Counted from the first letter of the stretch, positions 17,822 to 26,453 are shown. The stretch: 64,000 nucleotides of DNA from Ignavibacteriales bacterium (GCA_026390815.1 JAPLFH010000034.1:37572-101571); one strand, 5' to 3'. Notes: generated by a model not told the origin, from the letters alone. Numbers and translations are program-made.

Positions 17822-18517
17822 TTATGTGTTATAGATTAAATAAATTCCTCCAAGAATAACAAGCACGCCGCAAATTCTTTTAATCCACAAAATTGTTTTT
17901 GAATCTTCGGACCAGTTTAAGTATTTCTGCACCTTGCCGGTTAATGTACCAGCGCCAACAATAACAGAACAATGTCCAATTCCAAATGCCAAAAGAAAAG
18001 TTACAGCCAGAAGATAATTTGTTTGAGCTGTCTGAAACACAACGCCAAGCACTGGCGCCATATATGCGAATGTACAAGGACCTAAGGCTAAACCGAAAAG
18101 TAATCCAAGAATCAATGCAGCAAATAATCCTTTTGCTTTTGTCTGCCTTAAACCGGTATTCCAGTTAAATTTAATTATATCTAAAAGATAAAGACCGACT
18201 AAAAAGAAAATTCCCGCTACAAGATAATTACCAACGTTCCCAATGTCGCCCATTAACCTTCCAAACGAAGCAGTGATTAATCCGATCAATGCAATTGTAA
18301 TTAAAATACCAACTGAAAACACAAGCGAAATGTTAAATGTTCTTCCGATAGATATTTTTCCTTGTGAACTTATAAAACCAACAACAAGCGGGATGCTGGA
18401 TAAATGACAAGGAGAAAGAAGAATAGATAAAATTCCCCAGGCAAAAGATGCCAGTAAGGCAATCCACACAGCGCCGGACATTGCTTCATAAAGTGATAAA
18501 AAAATAGTGTCAATCAT
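17822..18517 (-). CDS. ccdA: CcdA/DsbD-type thiol electron transporter
   Basis: 231 aa with six or so hydrophobic segments and the paired reactive cysteines of the CcdA/DsbD membrane domain: Cys37 in LLSPCHLSS and Cys148 in ALGPCTFAY. Such proteins pass reducing equivalents from cytoplasmic thioredoxin across the membrane to extracytoplasmic thiol proteins. Here the likely acceptor is the exported thioredoxin encoded upstream in the same operon. This suggests a redox relay serving arsenic detoxification rather than cytochrome c maturation, as no cytochrome genes are near. Confidence 0.88.
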   Translation of the reverse strand: MIDTIFLSLYEAMSGAVWIALLASFAWGILSILLSPCHLSSIPLVVGFISSQGKISIGRTFNISLVFSVGILITIALIGLITASFGRLMGDIGNVGNYLVAGIFFLVGLYLLDIIKFNWNTGLRQTKAKGLFAALILGLLFGLALGPCTFAYMAPVLGVVFQTAQTNYLLAVTFLLAFGIGHCSVIVGAGTLTGKVQKYLNWSEDSKTILWIKRICGVLVILGGIYLIYNT

Positions 18518-18536
18518 TGTTGCTTTCCAGTAATTG

Positions 18537-18575
18537 TGAAAGTGAGCACGAAAGGGGCAAGGGACGAGTGAATGG
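18537..18575 (+). repeat. Left flank of the four-helix-bundle cassette (candidate inverted-repeat end)
   Basis: The stretch with GAAAGGGGCAAGGGACGAG followed by TGAATGGG resembles, in inverted orientation, the unit GAAAGGGACAAGGGAAGG on the other side of the four-helix-bundle gene (about 80 percent over 29 positions by eye). Both read inward towards the gene, as terminal inverted repeats would. Confidence 0.5.
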
Positions 18576-18655
18576 GAAATGGGAACAGGATAATAGAATT
18601 AAGAACCAGGCAAAGGATGTAAAAAGTGAAAAATCAATATGACGCTTGTATGGTT

Positions 18656-19018
18656 TCATGTTCGTTTTTTCTCCAACGTTTCTATTGATTTTGTTGTCAT
18701 TGCAATTAATGCATCAAGAGTATTGCATCTTTCAATTATAATATCCGGTGTTAATAAAAATTTAGATCTTTTATACCAGCCCTTTGATTCCCGAGCGGAG
18801 CCTCGTGCAATTCTAAGAAAATGCGGATACTCTTTTCCAAATCCTCTACCGTATCCTTCTTCAATATTTGCCGAGATTGAGCCGCAGGATCGTATAAGTT
18901 GTTTCGCAATCTCCTTACCACGGAAATCTTTTTGTAATATTTCGGTATCATTCCAACACAACTCCCATAGTTCAAGAGAAGTTTTGTAGAACCGAAGATC
19001 CTCCAAACCATCATTCAT
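18656..19018 (-). CDS. Four-helix-bundle protein (23S rRNA intervening-sequence protein family)
   Basis: 120 aa. The opening DLRFYKTSLELWELCW, the centre RSCGSISANIEEGYGR and the end TLDALIAMTTKSIETLEK match the four-helix-bundle family (S23 / IVP, TIGR02436 type). Those genes occur within 23S rRNA intervening sequences or as scattered singletons of unknown function; a related fold is the Avd accessory of diversity-generating retroelements. An AAGGAGGA ribosome site (19026-19033), 7 bases before the ATG at 19018, fixes this start over an upstream one. The gene is inserted between two arsenic-operon genes and flanked by repeats. Confidence 0.88.
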   Translation of the reverse strand: MNDGLEDLRFYKTSLELWELCWNDTEILQKDFRGKEIAKQLIRSCGSISANIEEGYGRGFGKEYPHFLRIARGSARESKGWYKRSKFLLTPDIIIERCNTLDALIAMTTKSIETLEKKRT

Positions 19019-19025
19019 ATAAAAA

Positions 19026-19033
19026 TCCTCCTT
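19026..19033 (-). promoter_or_regulatory. Strong ribosome binding site of the four-helix-bundle gene
   Basis: AAGGAGGA on the minus strand, 7 bases before ATG 19018. It is one of the best Shine-Dalgarno matches in a window where many genes have weak ones, and it decides the start. Confidence 0.8.
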
Positions 19034-19069
19034 AAAAAGTGATAATATGTTGTTTCCTATTAGCATCCA

Positions 19070-19175
19070 TTTCACCTTCCCTTGTCCCTTTCACTTTCCC
19101 TCGTCCGTTTCACTTTCCCTTGTCCCTTTCACTTTCCCTCGCCCCCTTCACTTTCCCTCGTCCCTTTCACTTTTT
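19070..19175. repeat. 19-bp tandem repeat array
   Basis: Five to six consecutive copies of a 19-bp unit, read on the plus strand as TTTCACTTTCCCTCGTCCC with alternating TTGT and CGTC variants. There are no spacers between units. The array begins about 50 bases upstream of the four-helix-bundle start and runs to the stop codon of the exported thioredoxin, whose TGA (19167-19169) is part of it. Confidence 0.9.
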
Positions 19176-19559
19176 CACCATCACTCCTTTTCCAAGCAAA
19201 AGTTTATCAATTTCTTTTTCCGGATAAAATCCTTCGTGCCGGTGGAATTCTTTGCCGTTTTCATCCAGGAAAACTTGGGTGGGAATTAGCTTGATGCCAT
19301 ACTTTTCTGCGTATGGTCCTTGTTCCTTTGTCCACACATCATAAAAAATCACTTTAACTTGATTACCGTATTTCTTTTCAACTGATTTCATAATCGGCTG
19401 CATCATCTTACACGGTATACAATTCACCGAACCAAGCTCAATAAATGTAACTATTGGTTTTACATTTTTATTGACTGATTTTTTTCCCTTTAAACTTTGC
19501 GCTTCGCACGCAATTGCAAAAGTGAGCAACAACCAAATTGATAATAATATTTTATTCAT
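19167..19559 (-). CDS. Exported thioredoxin-fold protein
   Basis: 130 aa with a signal peptide (hydrophobic residues 4-18, ACEAQ end). The mature part is a thioredoxin fold with the redox pair Cys47/Cys50 in NCIPC and the cis-Pro loop in IKLIPTQVFLD. It would act outside the cytoplasm and accept electrons from the CcdA protein of the same operon. It begins 1 base after the next small thioredoxin-like gene upstream, so they are translated together. Its stop codon is formed by the adjacent tandem repeat array, suggesting the repeats grew up to the gene end. Confidence 0.88.
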   Translation of the reverse strand: MNKILLSIWLLLTFAIACEAQSLKGKKSVNKNVKPIVTFIELGSVNCIPCKMMQPIMKSVEKKYGNQVKVIFYDVWTKEQGPYAEKYGIKLIPTQVFLDENGKEFHRHEGFYPEKEIDKLLLGKGVMVKK

Positions 19560-19560
19560 T

Positions 19561-19797
19561 TTAGTTTTCCTTTAGCCATTTAATTATCTGATCGTCCTTT
19601 GGAATGATGCCTGTACTTTTAACAACCTCATTTATTACCAAAGCGGGAGTCATCATAATTTTGTAGTTAATCATTTCCTTAAAGTCAGTTACCTTCTGAA
19701 ATGTTGCTTCAATATTATTTTCCAAAGCAAGCTGTTTAACTTTTTCTTCGAGCTTGTTGCATTTGGCGCATCCGCTGCCAAGAATTTTAATAATCAT
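19561..19797 (-). CDS. Small thioredoxin-like redox-active disulfide protein
   Basis: 78 aa. It has the mini-thioredoxin fold with GSGCAKCNKLEE (Cys10 and Cys13) and MMTPALVINEVV, matching the redox-active disulfide protein 2 / MTH895 family. These are commonly encoded next to permeases of the ArsP/DUF318 kind, as here. The protein is cytoplasmic (no signal). It may regenerate or regulate a cysteine site in the permease or serve ArsC, but that is inference. Confidence 0.85.
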   Translation of the reverse strand: MIIKILGSGCAKCNKLEEKVKQLALENNIEATFQKVTDFKEMINYKIMMTPALVINEVVKSTGIIPKDDQIIKWLKEN

Positions 19798-19922
19798 TTC
19801 CTTTCCTTTTTGTTTTAAAGATGAAATCGAAAATCTATTTTATTTGATAAGTAATTAACTGAATTCTGATTTTTAGAAATGCCCTCCAAATAATATATGA
19901 ACAGCTACTTCTTACTTTCATT

Positions 19923-20966
19923 TCAAAAAACCATATTGAATAAATAACCAACTATAATTATTCCCACAGCTACAACTCCAACAAAAACAAATATCAATTG
20001 CAGCTTAAGAACTTTTTTTAGAATTATAGTTTCTGGAAGCGATAAACCAATTACACTCATCATAAATGCAAGCACAGTTCCAAGCGATGCACCTTTTTCC
20101 AGCAATGCCTGAACAATAGGAATTATTCCAGCAGCATTGGAATACATTGGGACACCAATAATAACAGCCACCGGGACAGACCACCATGCTGATTTACCCA
20201 TCAGCGAAGCCATAAAGTTTTCCGGCACGTAACCATGAATTCCTGCGCCGACAGCAATTCCGATTACGATATAAATCCAAACTTTACTAACAATTTCTTT
20301 TACAGCATCAACACCAGAAGATATTCTTTGTGAAAAAGAAATTTTTTCTTCCTCCAATTCAAGATGCCCGGCTTTAACTTCATATACCCAAGGTTCAACA
20401 TATTTTTCTAATTTTAATCTGCCGATTATATAACCGGAGAACATCGCTATTAGTAATCCGGTTGACATATACAAGAGAGCTGTTTTCCATCCGAATAATC
20501 CAAAAAGAAGAACGAGCGCAACTTCGTTTATCATCGGTGCAGCAATCAGAAAAGAAAAAGTAACACCAAGCGGTACACCGGATTCCACAAAGCCAAGAAA
20601 CAATGGGATAGCCGAACAAGAGCAGAAAGGAGTTACAACTCCAAGCAAACTTGCCAGAATGTTTCCCACAAAAAGTTTTTTACCGCCAAGAATTTTTCTA
20701 GTTCGTTCCGGTGAAAAGTAGCTTCTGATTATTCCAACTACAAAAACAATCAGGATAAGAAGCAACAGAACTTTAGGCACTTCGAAAATGAAAAAGCGGA
20801 TTGCTTCTGTAAGGCGAGTATTTTTTGTAAGATTGATAATATCATAAACTAAAAATTTTGTTATGATCTCAAGATTAAGGTAAAGAAGAAGCCATAGTGG
20901 TAATAATAAAAGAGGAATCAGGAATTTGGATTTTTCTTCGTTCAATTTGTTTGATATAAAATTCAT
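19923..20966 (-). CDS. ArsP/DUF318-family membrane permease
   Basis: 347 aa with about eight hydrophobic helices. The signature VVTPFCSCSAIPLFLGFVES and LIAAPMINEVALVLLFG belongs to the permease family PF03773. Its characterised member ArsP exports trivalent methylated or aromatic arsenicals. That role fits a cluster that also contains arsM. The ATG at 20966 follows GGTGA by 7 bases and is preferred to an in-frame TTG abutting acr3. Substrate is inferred from context; other members have unknown cargo. Confidence 0.85.
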   Translation of the reverse strand: MNFISNKLNEEKSKFLIPLLLLPLWLLLYLNLEIITKFLVYDIINLTKNTRLTEAIRFFIFEVPKVLLLLILIVFVVGIIRSYFSPERTRKILGGKKLFVGNILASLLGVVTPFCSCSAIPLFLGFVESGVPLGVTFSFLIAAPMINEVALVLLFGLFGWKTALLYMSTGLLIAMFSGYIIGRLKLEKYVEPWVYEVKAGHLELEEEKISFSQRISSGVDAVKEIVSKVWIYIVIGIAVGAGIHGYVPENFMASLMGKSAWWSVPVAVIIGVPMYSNAAGIIPIVQALLEKGASLGTVLAFMMSVIGLSLPETIILKKVLKLQLIFVFVGVVAVGIIIVGYLFNMVF

Positions 20967-20978
20967 TTTATTCACCAA

Positions 20979-22061
20979 TTATGGACAGAGATCGGGAGCT
21001 TTAACCGCTCCATCTTCTACATTTTTGAAATATTTTTTCTGGAACCACAAAGAAACATTTACAAGGCTGATTAACACCGGCACTTCTACAAGCGGACCTA
21101 TAACTGCTGCAAACGCTTCACCACTATTGATTCCAAATACCGCAATTGCAACTGCGATGGCTAATTCAAAATTGTTGCTCGCCGCTGTAAAAGATAGAGT
21201 TGCTGTTTTAGAATAACCTGCACCGATCTTTCTTCCCATATAGAACGAGACAAAGAACATTATTACAAAATAGATAACGAGCGGGATTGCAATCCGCACA
21301 ACATCAAGCGGAATTTTTACTATGTACTCACCTTTTAGCGAAAACATAACTAAGATTGTGAATAGAAGTGCAACAAGAGTTATTGGAGAAATTTTGGGAA
21401 TGAATTTTTGTTCATACCATTGTCTGCTTTTTAGTTTAAGAAATGTAAAGCGAGTTATAATTCCAGCAAGAAAGGGAATACCGAGATAAATAAAAACGCT
21501 TTCTGCTATTTGTCCGATGGTTATATCAACTTTAAAAGATTGTAAACCCAGCCAATTTGGAAGTACAGTTAAGAATACGTAAGCATAAATTGAAAAGAAA
21601 AGTACTTGAAAAATTGAGTTGAACGCAACCAAACCAGCAGCATATTCTGTATCTCCTTTTGCAAGTTCGTTCCAGACAATTACCATTGCAATGCAGCGTG
21701 CAAGACCAATCAGAATTAAACCAGCCATATACTCGGGATAATTTTGCAGAAAGATTATGGCAAGAACAAACATAAGTATTGGTCCGATGATCCAGTTCTG
21801 AACCAACGAAAGAGTAAGAATTTTCACATTGCGGAAAACGTCACCGAGTTCTTCATACTTAACCTTTGCAAGCGGGGGATACATCATAAGAATTAATCCG
21901 ATTGCAATTGGAATGTTTGTGGTTCCGCTCTGGAATGAATTCCAAAAGTTTACAATCCCCGGAAAGAGAAAACCGGAAAAAACTCCAACGAACATTGCCA
22001 GAAAAATCCACAAGGTTAAGTAGCGGTCCAAGAACGAAAGTTTTTTAGAAAGTTGTTGCAT
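20979..22061 (-). CDS. acr3: ACR3-type arsenite efflux transporter
   Basis: 360 aa, ten predicted membrane helices. Family marks are [18 protein letters not shown], the conserved Cys in [20 protein letters not shown] (helix 4, needed for As(III) transport) and [20 protein letters not shown] with the conserved Glu in helix 9. It exports arsenite at the inner membrane using the proton motive force. It lies 1 base after arsC, a tight translational link between arsenate reduction and arsenite export. Confidence 0.95.
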   Translation of the reverse strand: MQQLSKKLSFLDRYLTLWIFLAMFVGVFSGFLFPGIVNFWNSFQSGTTNIPIAIGLILMMYPPLAKVKYEELGDVFRNVKILTLSLVQNWIIGPILMFVLAIIFLQNYPEYMAGLILIGLARCIAMVIVWNELAKGDTEYAAGLVAFNSIFQVLFFSIYAYVFLTVLPNWLGLQSFKVDITIGQIAESVFIYLGIPFLAGIITRFTFLKLKSRQWYEQKFIPKISPITLVALLFTILVMFSLKGEYIVKIPLDVVRIAIPLVIYFVIMFFVSFYMGRKIGAGYSKTATLSFTAASNNFELAIAVAIAVFGINSGEAFAAVIGPLVEVPVLISLVNVSLWFQKKYFKNVEDGAVKAPDLCP

Positions 22062-22062
22062 A

Positions 22063-22503
22063 TTATTTTTTGTCGAGTTTATGTTTTAATTCATCCATAT
22101 TAAACTGATAAAATCTTTCTTTTATTTCATCTCTAATTTTTCTAAATACTGCAATTATTTCCTCTTCAGTTCCAACTGCATCCGCAGGATCTTCAAATCC
22201 AATGTGTAATTGTTTACCAACCTTGCCGATAAATACCGGACAAGATTCTTTGGCGTTATCACAAACTGTAATTACATAATCAAATGGTTCATTTATAAAC
22301 TGATCAACCTTCTTGGGAAAATTTTTCCCTAGATCAATCCCCAATTCCTTCATCACTTGAATTGCTTTAGCACTAACTTGTTTTGCAGGATTAGTTCCTG
22401 CAGAATAAACTTCCAATTGTGGATCAAAAGATTTTAAGAATCCTTCTGCCATTTGGCTGCGACAGGAATTGCCGGTGCACAAAATTAGAATTCTTTCTTT
22501 CAT
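22063..22503 (-). CDS. arsC: Arsenate reductase, thioredoxin-coupled (low-molecular-weight phosphatase fold)
   Basis: 146 aa. The P-loop CTGNSCRS begins with the nucleophile Cys9 (Cys14-Arg15 close the loop), and the thiol cascade pair is Cys81/Cys88 in [11 protein letters not shown], close to Cys82/Cys89 of the plasmid pI258 enzyme. It reduces As(V) to As(III) with thioredoxin, supplying Acr3. The spacer to arsR contains a candidate ArsR operator, so this gene may have its own promoter. Confidence 0.95.
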   Translation of the reverse strand: MKERILILCTGNSCRSQMAEGFLKSFDPQLEVYSAGTNPAKQVSAKAIQVMKELGIDLGKNFPKKVDQFINEPFDYVITVCDNAKESCPVFIGKVGKQLHIGFEDPADAVGTEEEIIAVFRKIRDEIKERFYQFNMDELKHKLDKK

Positions 22504-22514
22504 TGTTTCTCTTT

Positions 22515-22534
22515 CATTTCGTTATATTACGAAT
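22515..22534. promoter_or_regulatory. Candidate ArsR operator in front of arsC
   Basis: CATTTCGTTATATTACGAAT contains an inverted repeat (ATTTCGT with ACGAAT) in the 48-base arsR-arsC spacer. It shares CATTTCGTTA plus CGAA at identical spacing with the site in front of arsR at 22905-22925. Confidence 0.55.
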
Positions 22535-22551
22535 CATTCAGTAAAAATCTT

Positions 22552-22899
22552 TTATTTACAGCATAATTTATTTCTATCAACAGTGGAGCAAGTATTTAAA
22601 TCATTTTTAAGTACTTCATCTCCCTCTAACCAAAACGGAAGCATTGATAAAATATTTGCAACGGCTGAATCACCTGGTCTGGGATTTACTTTATAGTTTA
22701 CCCATTTTCCGTCCTTTTCTTCCAATATGAATCCGGAATCCTTAAGAACACTAAGATGATTTGAAACAGTAGAAGTTGCCAGTTTTAAAACTGCAGTAAT
22801 TTCGCAGACACATAAAGTTTTTCCCTGAAGCATCTTAAGGATACGCAACCGGTTTGGATCTGATAGGGCTTTAAATATTTTTGTTTTTTCTTGTAGCAT
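22552..22899 (-). CDS. arsR: ArsR-family arsenic-responsive repressor
   Basis: 115 aa winged-helix protein: LSDPNRLRILKMLQG start, the metalloid-binding pair Cys30/Cys32 in TLCVCEIT, recognition helix STVSNHLSVLKDSGF, and the wing KDGKWVNYKV. Without arsenite such proteins bind operators and repress; binding releases them. It heads the minus-strand arsenic operon. Two further cysteines at the very end (KLCCK) may add a binding site, as in some ArsR subtypes. Candidate operators flank the gene. Confidence 0.94.
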   Translation of the reverse strand: MLQEKTKIFKALSDPNRLRILKMLQGKTLCVCEITAVLKLATSTVSNHLSVLKDSGFILEEKDGKWVNYKVNPRPGDSAVANILSMLPFWLEGDEVLKNDLNTCSTVDRNKLCCK

Positions 22900-22904
22900 A
22901 ATCT

Positions 22905-22925
22905 CATTTCGTTAACCATCGAAAT
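22905..22925. promoter_or_regulatory. Candidate ArsR operator in front of arsR
   Basis: CATTTCGTTAACCATCGAAAT, with 6-bp inverted arms ATTTCG and CGAAAT, just 6 bases before the arsR start. It is nearly identical in its conserved positions to the site in the arsR-arsC spacer, supporting autoregulation. Confidence 0.55.
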
Positions 22926-23158
22926 ATAAAGAAGGTTTTATTAATCACCAAATTAATATTTTAAAAACTTTTCTTTAAGAACCGAAGGAAGAGAGACAAA
23001 AACTTTAGGTTTAGAATTGATTTGATTTTATAAGCTATCATAAATATTATTTTTTTGTTAGATTATAAATAAATGCTTTGTTATTGCACGGATAATTTTG
23101 TTGACAGTAATTTAGTTGAATAACTTTAGTGGAAATTATAATAAACTAACACAACTAT

Positions 23159-23719
23159 ATGCAAACTTATATTTCAATTTTAAGAGGAATAAATGTAAGC
23201 GGACAAAAAATGATAAAAATGGATGCGTTGCGTAAAATATATGAGAACATAAATTTTAAAAACATCCAGACATATATCCAAAGTGGGAATGTAATTTTCC
23301 AATACAAGAAAGCTGTGAACTTTGAATTAGAGACGAAAATAACAGATAAAATATTTGAAGAGTTTGGTTTTGAAGTTCCTGTGATGGTAAAAGAATTATA
23401 TGAGCTGTTATTTATATTAATGAACAATCCTTTTGTGAATAAGAGGAATGAAGATATAACTAAACTTCATGTAACTTTTTTATCCCAAGAACCTGAGCAA
23501 GTAAATATTGACAAACTGAAAGACGGAAATTATGGAAGTGACGAATATATTATAATTGGGAAAACGGTCTATTTATTCTGCCCGAATGGTTATGGAAAAA
23601 CCAAATTGACAAATACTTTTTTTGAAAACAAATTAAAGACAGTTGCTACAACCAGAAACTGGAAAACAATAAATGAATTAGTAAACATTGCACAGAAAGT
23701 TACAAATCAAAGGGACTAA
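23159..23719 (+). CDS. DUF1697 family protein
   Basis: 186 aa. The opening YISILRGINVSGQKMIKMDA, the segment FKNIQTYIQSGNVIF and the C-terminal GKTKLTNTFFENKLKT with TTRNWKT are hallmarks of DUF1697, a cytoplasmic alpha/beta family without an established function. It is followed 4 bases later by an SRPBCC-fold gene, so the two likely form a pair. It is divergent from the arsenic operon. Confidence 0.85.
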   Translation: MQTYISILRGINVSGQKMIKMDALRKIYENINFKNIQTYIQSGNVIFQYKKAVNFELETKITDKIFEEFGFEVPVMVKELYELLFILMNNPFVNKRNEDITKLHVTFLSQEPEQVNIDKLKDGNYGSDEYIIIGKTVYLFCPNGYGKTKLTNTFFENKLKTVATTRNWKTINELVNIAQKVTNQRD

Positions 23720-23723
23720 TTAT

Positions 23724-24149
23724 ATGAGACACGATTTAATAGTATCAAAATCAATTGACATAAATGCCGAACCCTCAAGAGTTTGGAATGCACTAACAAA
23801 TCCAGAAATAATTAAAGAATATTTGTTTGGAACTGAAACAATTACTGACTGGAAAATCGGGAATGAAATAATATTTCAGGGAGAATATGAAGGGAAAAAA
23901 TATCGCGACAAAGGCATTATCCTTGAAAACGTTTTGAATCAACAAGTAAGCTACAGCTACTGGAGTGGTTTTTCTGGTTTGGAAGACAAACCCGAAAATT
24001 ATTCAATCATAGTTTACAGTATTACCAATAAGGGTAATAACCACACAATATTTACCTGGACGCAAAAAGGCTTTGCAACTGAACAAGGGCGCCAACATTC
24101 CGAAACTGGAATGGATGCATTACTTGAAAAAATAAAAGAAATAGTGTAA
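23724..24149 (+). CDS. SRPBCC (AHSA1/START-like) domain protein
   Basis: 141 aa from the ATG at 23724, which avoids overlap with the gene before it. The sequence VSKSIDINAEPSRVWNALTN, then IIFQGEYEGKKYRDKGIILE and the C-terminal helix GMDALLEKIKEIV fit the AHSA1-like SRPBCC fold, a hydrophobic-ligand cup. No catalytic residues can be assigned. It probably shares a transcript with the DUF1697 gene. Confidence 0.8.
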   Translation: MRHDLIVSKSIDINAEPSRVWNALTNPEIIKEYLFGTETITDWKIGNEIIFQGEYEGKKYRDKGIILENVLNQQVSYSYWSGFSGLEDKPENYSIIVYSITNKGNNHTIFTWTQKGFATEQGRQHSETGMDALLEKIKEIV

Positions 24150-24197
24150 AGATGAACGACATCCGTTAGATGGTAATTCCAAAATATTTTTGAGAAT

Positions 24198-26291
24198 TTA
24201 TTTTAAGACACGAAGTGAATTAAGGATTGCAATTATAGCTACACCCATATCAGCAAAGACGGCTTCCCACATTGTGGCAATACCAAAAGAGCCCAGGAGA
24301 ATAAAAAATGCTTTTACTCCAAGCGCAAAGTAAATATTCTGCCAAACTATTTTTCTTGTTTTCTTTGCAATATAAATTACCTTGGCAACTTTAGATGGTT
24401 TGTCAGTCATTAGCACAACATCCGCTGTTTCAATCGCAAGATCGGAACCCAATGCTCCCATTGCAATGCCAACATCAGCACGGGCAATTACCGGTGCATC
24501 GTTAATTCCATCACCTACAAATGCAGTTTTACTTTTTGAAGATGCCTTTTTCATTAATCCTTCCAGCACTGAGACTTTTTCCTCTGGAAGAAGTTCGGCA
24601 TAGTAACCATCCAACTTCAATTCACTGGAAATACTTTGAGCAACAAAATGATTATCTCCAGTGAGCATATAAATTTTTTCAACTCCAGCATTCCGTAAAT
24701 AACCCATAGCATAAATTGAGTCTTCTTTCAATTCATCAGATATTATTATATAGCCGGCATAACCGCCATCAATTGCAACATGTATTACTGATTTGTTAAG
24801 ATTGCAGTCCGCGTGCTCAATATTTTCCCGGTGAAGCATTAAATCGTTACCGGCAATAATATTTTTATTTCCTATAATTGCTTTAATTCCAATACCGGCA
24901 ATCTCTTCATAATTTTTTAATTGCAAGTTCGAAAGATCCTTGCCATATGCTTCTCTAATCGATTGAGCCAACGGATGATTTGACTGTGATTCAATTTGTG
25001 CAGCAACCTGCAATAATTCTTCTTTGGCAAATCCGTTTTTAGGAATAATTTCAGTTACTTTAAATACTCCTTTAGTAAGCGTTCCTGTTTTATCAAACAC
25101 AACTGTTTTAACTTCTGCAAGCGCATCTAAAAAGTTGGATCCTTTAATCAAGATTCCATTTCTGGAGGCTGCACCAATTCCACCAAAATATCCAAGTGGA
25201 ATGCTTATCACCAAAGCACAAGGGCAGGAAATAACCAATAGAACAAGCGCACGGTAAATCCAAATTGAAAATGATTGTGCAAAAAGAATTGGTGGTAAAA
25301 GAGCAACAAGCAGCGCTATGGTTACAACAACGGGTGTATAATACCGTGAGAATTTAGTTATAAATTTTTCTGTCTCTGCCTTTTTATTTGTGGCGGTTTC
25401 TACAAGCTCTAAAATCTTTTTTACTGATGAATCCTCGAAAAGTTTTGTAACACGAAGATTGATTAATCCAGTTTTATTAATCATTCCAGCAAGAATACTA
25501 TCACCGGTTTTTACAAACCTTGGCATTGGTTCGCCTGTAAGCGGTGAAGTATCAATTTGTGATTCTCCGTCAATCACTTTGCCATCCAACGGAACTTTTT
25601 CGCCCGGTTTAATAAGAATTATTTCCCCAATCTTAACTTCTTCCGGTGCTACTCTCTTAACTTCTCCATTTAGTTTTAAGTTTGCATAATTTGGTTTGAT
25701 TTCTATTAAGGATTTTATTGATCGTCTGGATTTATCAAGCGAAAGTTTTTGAAGAAATTCACCAATTTGGTAAAAGATCATTACACCAGCGGCTTCTTCA
25801 AGTTGCCCAATCGTTACAGCACCAAGAGTAGCCAAAGACATTAGAAAGTGTTCGTCAAAAAATTTACCATGGATGATTTTCTTATAAGCGCTTAATAAAA
25901 CTTTCCATCCGGACAGCAGGTATGCAATAATAAAAATGAAATGTCCCCAAATTTGCAGTTGATTCTCCGGTAAATAGTTCCTGAATGCCAACCCGAAAAC
26001 ATATATGATCAAAACGATTGAAAGATTAACGATGCCTTTTGGGAGTTTGTGGTTGTTGTTGTTAGTGTTTTCGTTTTGAAGAGGTTGATCTGGAATAAGA
26101 TGAAGTTCTAAAGTAGGTTCAATTTCTTTAATTGCTTTTTCAACTTTAACAAAGTTGTCTGCATCTATGAATAAGGTGGACTGAGCATAATATATTTTTA
26201 CATACCTTACCTCTTTTAATCCGGCAAGTTTTTCTTCAACATCAATTGCGCATTTTGCACAACTAAGATTTTCCAATTTATATTTTTGCAT
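24198..26291 (-). CDS. Heavy-metal-translocating P-type ATPase, Zn/Cd type
   Basis: 697 aa. An N-terminal heavy-metal domain carries Cys11/Cys14 in CAKC. Then come membrane helices, the ion-binding SCPCALVISIP, the phosphorylated Asp in DKTGTLTKG, the HP motif in QSNHPLAQ, and GDGINDAPVIARADVGIAM. The last helix pair has ATMWEAVFADMG, with the Asp typical of ZntA/CadA zinc-cadmium-lead exporters rather than copper pumps. It acts at the inner membrane. It is convergent with the SRPBCC gene and not obviously part of the arsenic operon. Confidence 0.92.
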   Translation of the reverse strand: MQKYKLENLSCAKCAIDVEEKLAGLKEVRYVKIYYAQSTLFIDADNFVKVEKAIKEIEPTLELHLIPDQPLQNENTNNNNHKLPKGIVNLSIVLIIYVFGLAFRNYLPENQLQIWGHFIFIIAYLLSGWKVLLSAYKKIIHGKFFDEHFLMSLATLGAVTIGQLEEAAGVMIFYQIGEFLQKLSLDKSRRSIKSLIEIKPNYANLKLNGEVKRVAPEEVKIGEIILIKPGEKVPLDGKVIDGESQIDTSPLTGEPMPRFVKTGDSILAGMINKTGLINLRVTKLFEDSSVKKILELVETATNKKAETEKFITKFSRYYTPVVVTIALLVALLPPILFAQSFSIWIYRALVLLVISCPCALVISIPLGYFGGIGAASRNGILIKGSNFLDALAEVKTVVFDKTGTLTKGVFKVTEIIPKNGFAKEELLQVAAQIESQSNHPLAQSIREAYGKDLSNLQLKNYEEIAGIGIKAIIGNKNIIAGNDLMLHRENIEHADCNLNKSVIHVAIDGGYAGYIIISDELKEDSIYAMGYLRNAGVEKIYMLTGDNHFVAQSISSELKLDGYYAELLPEEKVSVLEGLMKKASSKSKTAFVGDGINDAPVIARADVGIAMGALGSDLAIETADVVLMTDKPSKVAKVIYIAKKTRKIVWQNIYFALGVKAFFILLGSFGIATMWEAVFADMGVAIIAILNSLRVLK

Positions 26292-26453
26292 CTAACTACA
26301 AAACTTTTTAGTTGTAATTTAGGAATAGTTCTTAAAGATGCAAACATAGAATGTAGAGGAGGAATTTATAGAAAAAACTTAAATCCTGTTGCAAACCTAA
26401 TTACCAGAATACAGTCTTTAATTATTCAATTTATTTCTAAAGTAAAGAAAATC

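Noticed and set aside
18656..19018. An Avd accessory protein of a diversity-generating retroelement
   Set aside because: No reverse transcriptase or template/variable repeat pair is found in the window; the match is to the broader four-helix-bundle family.
19070..19175. CRISPR-like repeated units
   Set aside because: The 19-bp copies are contiguous with no spacers, and no cas genes are nearby; it is a plain tandem repeat.
24198..26291. The P-type ATPase as a copper exporter
   Set aside because: The last helix has the ZntA/CadA-type ATMWEAVFADMG segment, which points to Zn/Cd/Pb instead.
26292..26453. RNase P RNA or another structured RNA downstream of the zinc-ribbon gene
   Set aside because: The spacer is only 162 bases and shows no conserved core; too short for such an RNA.
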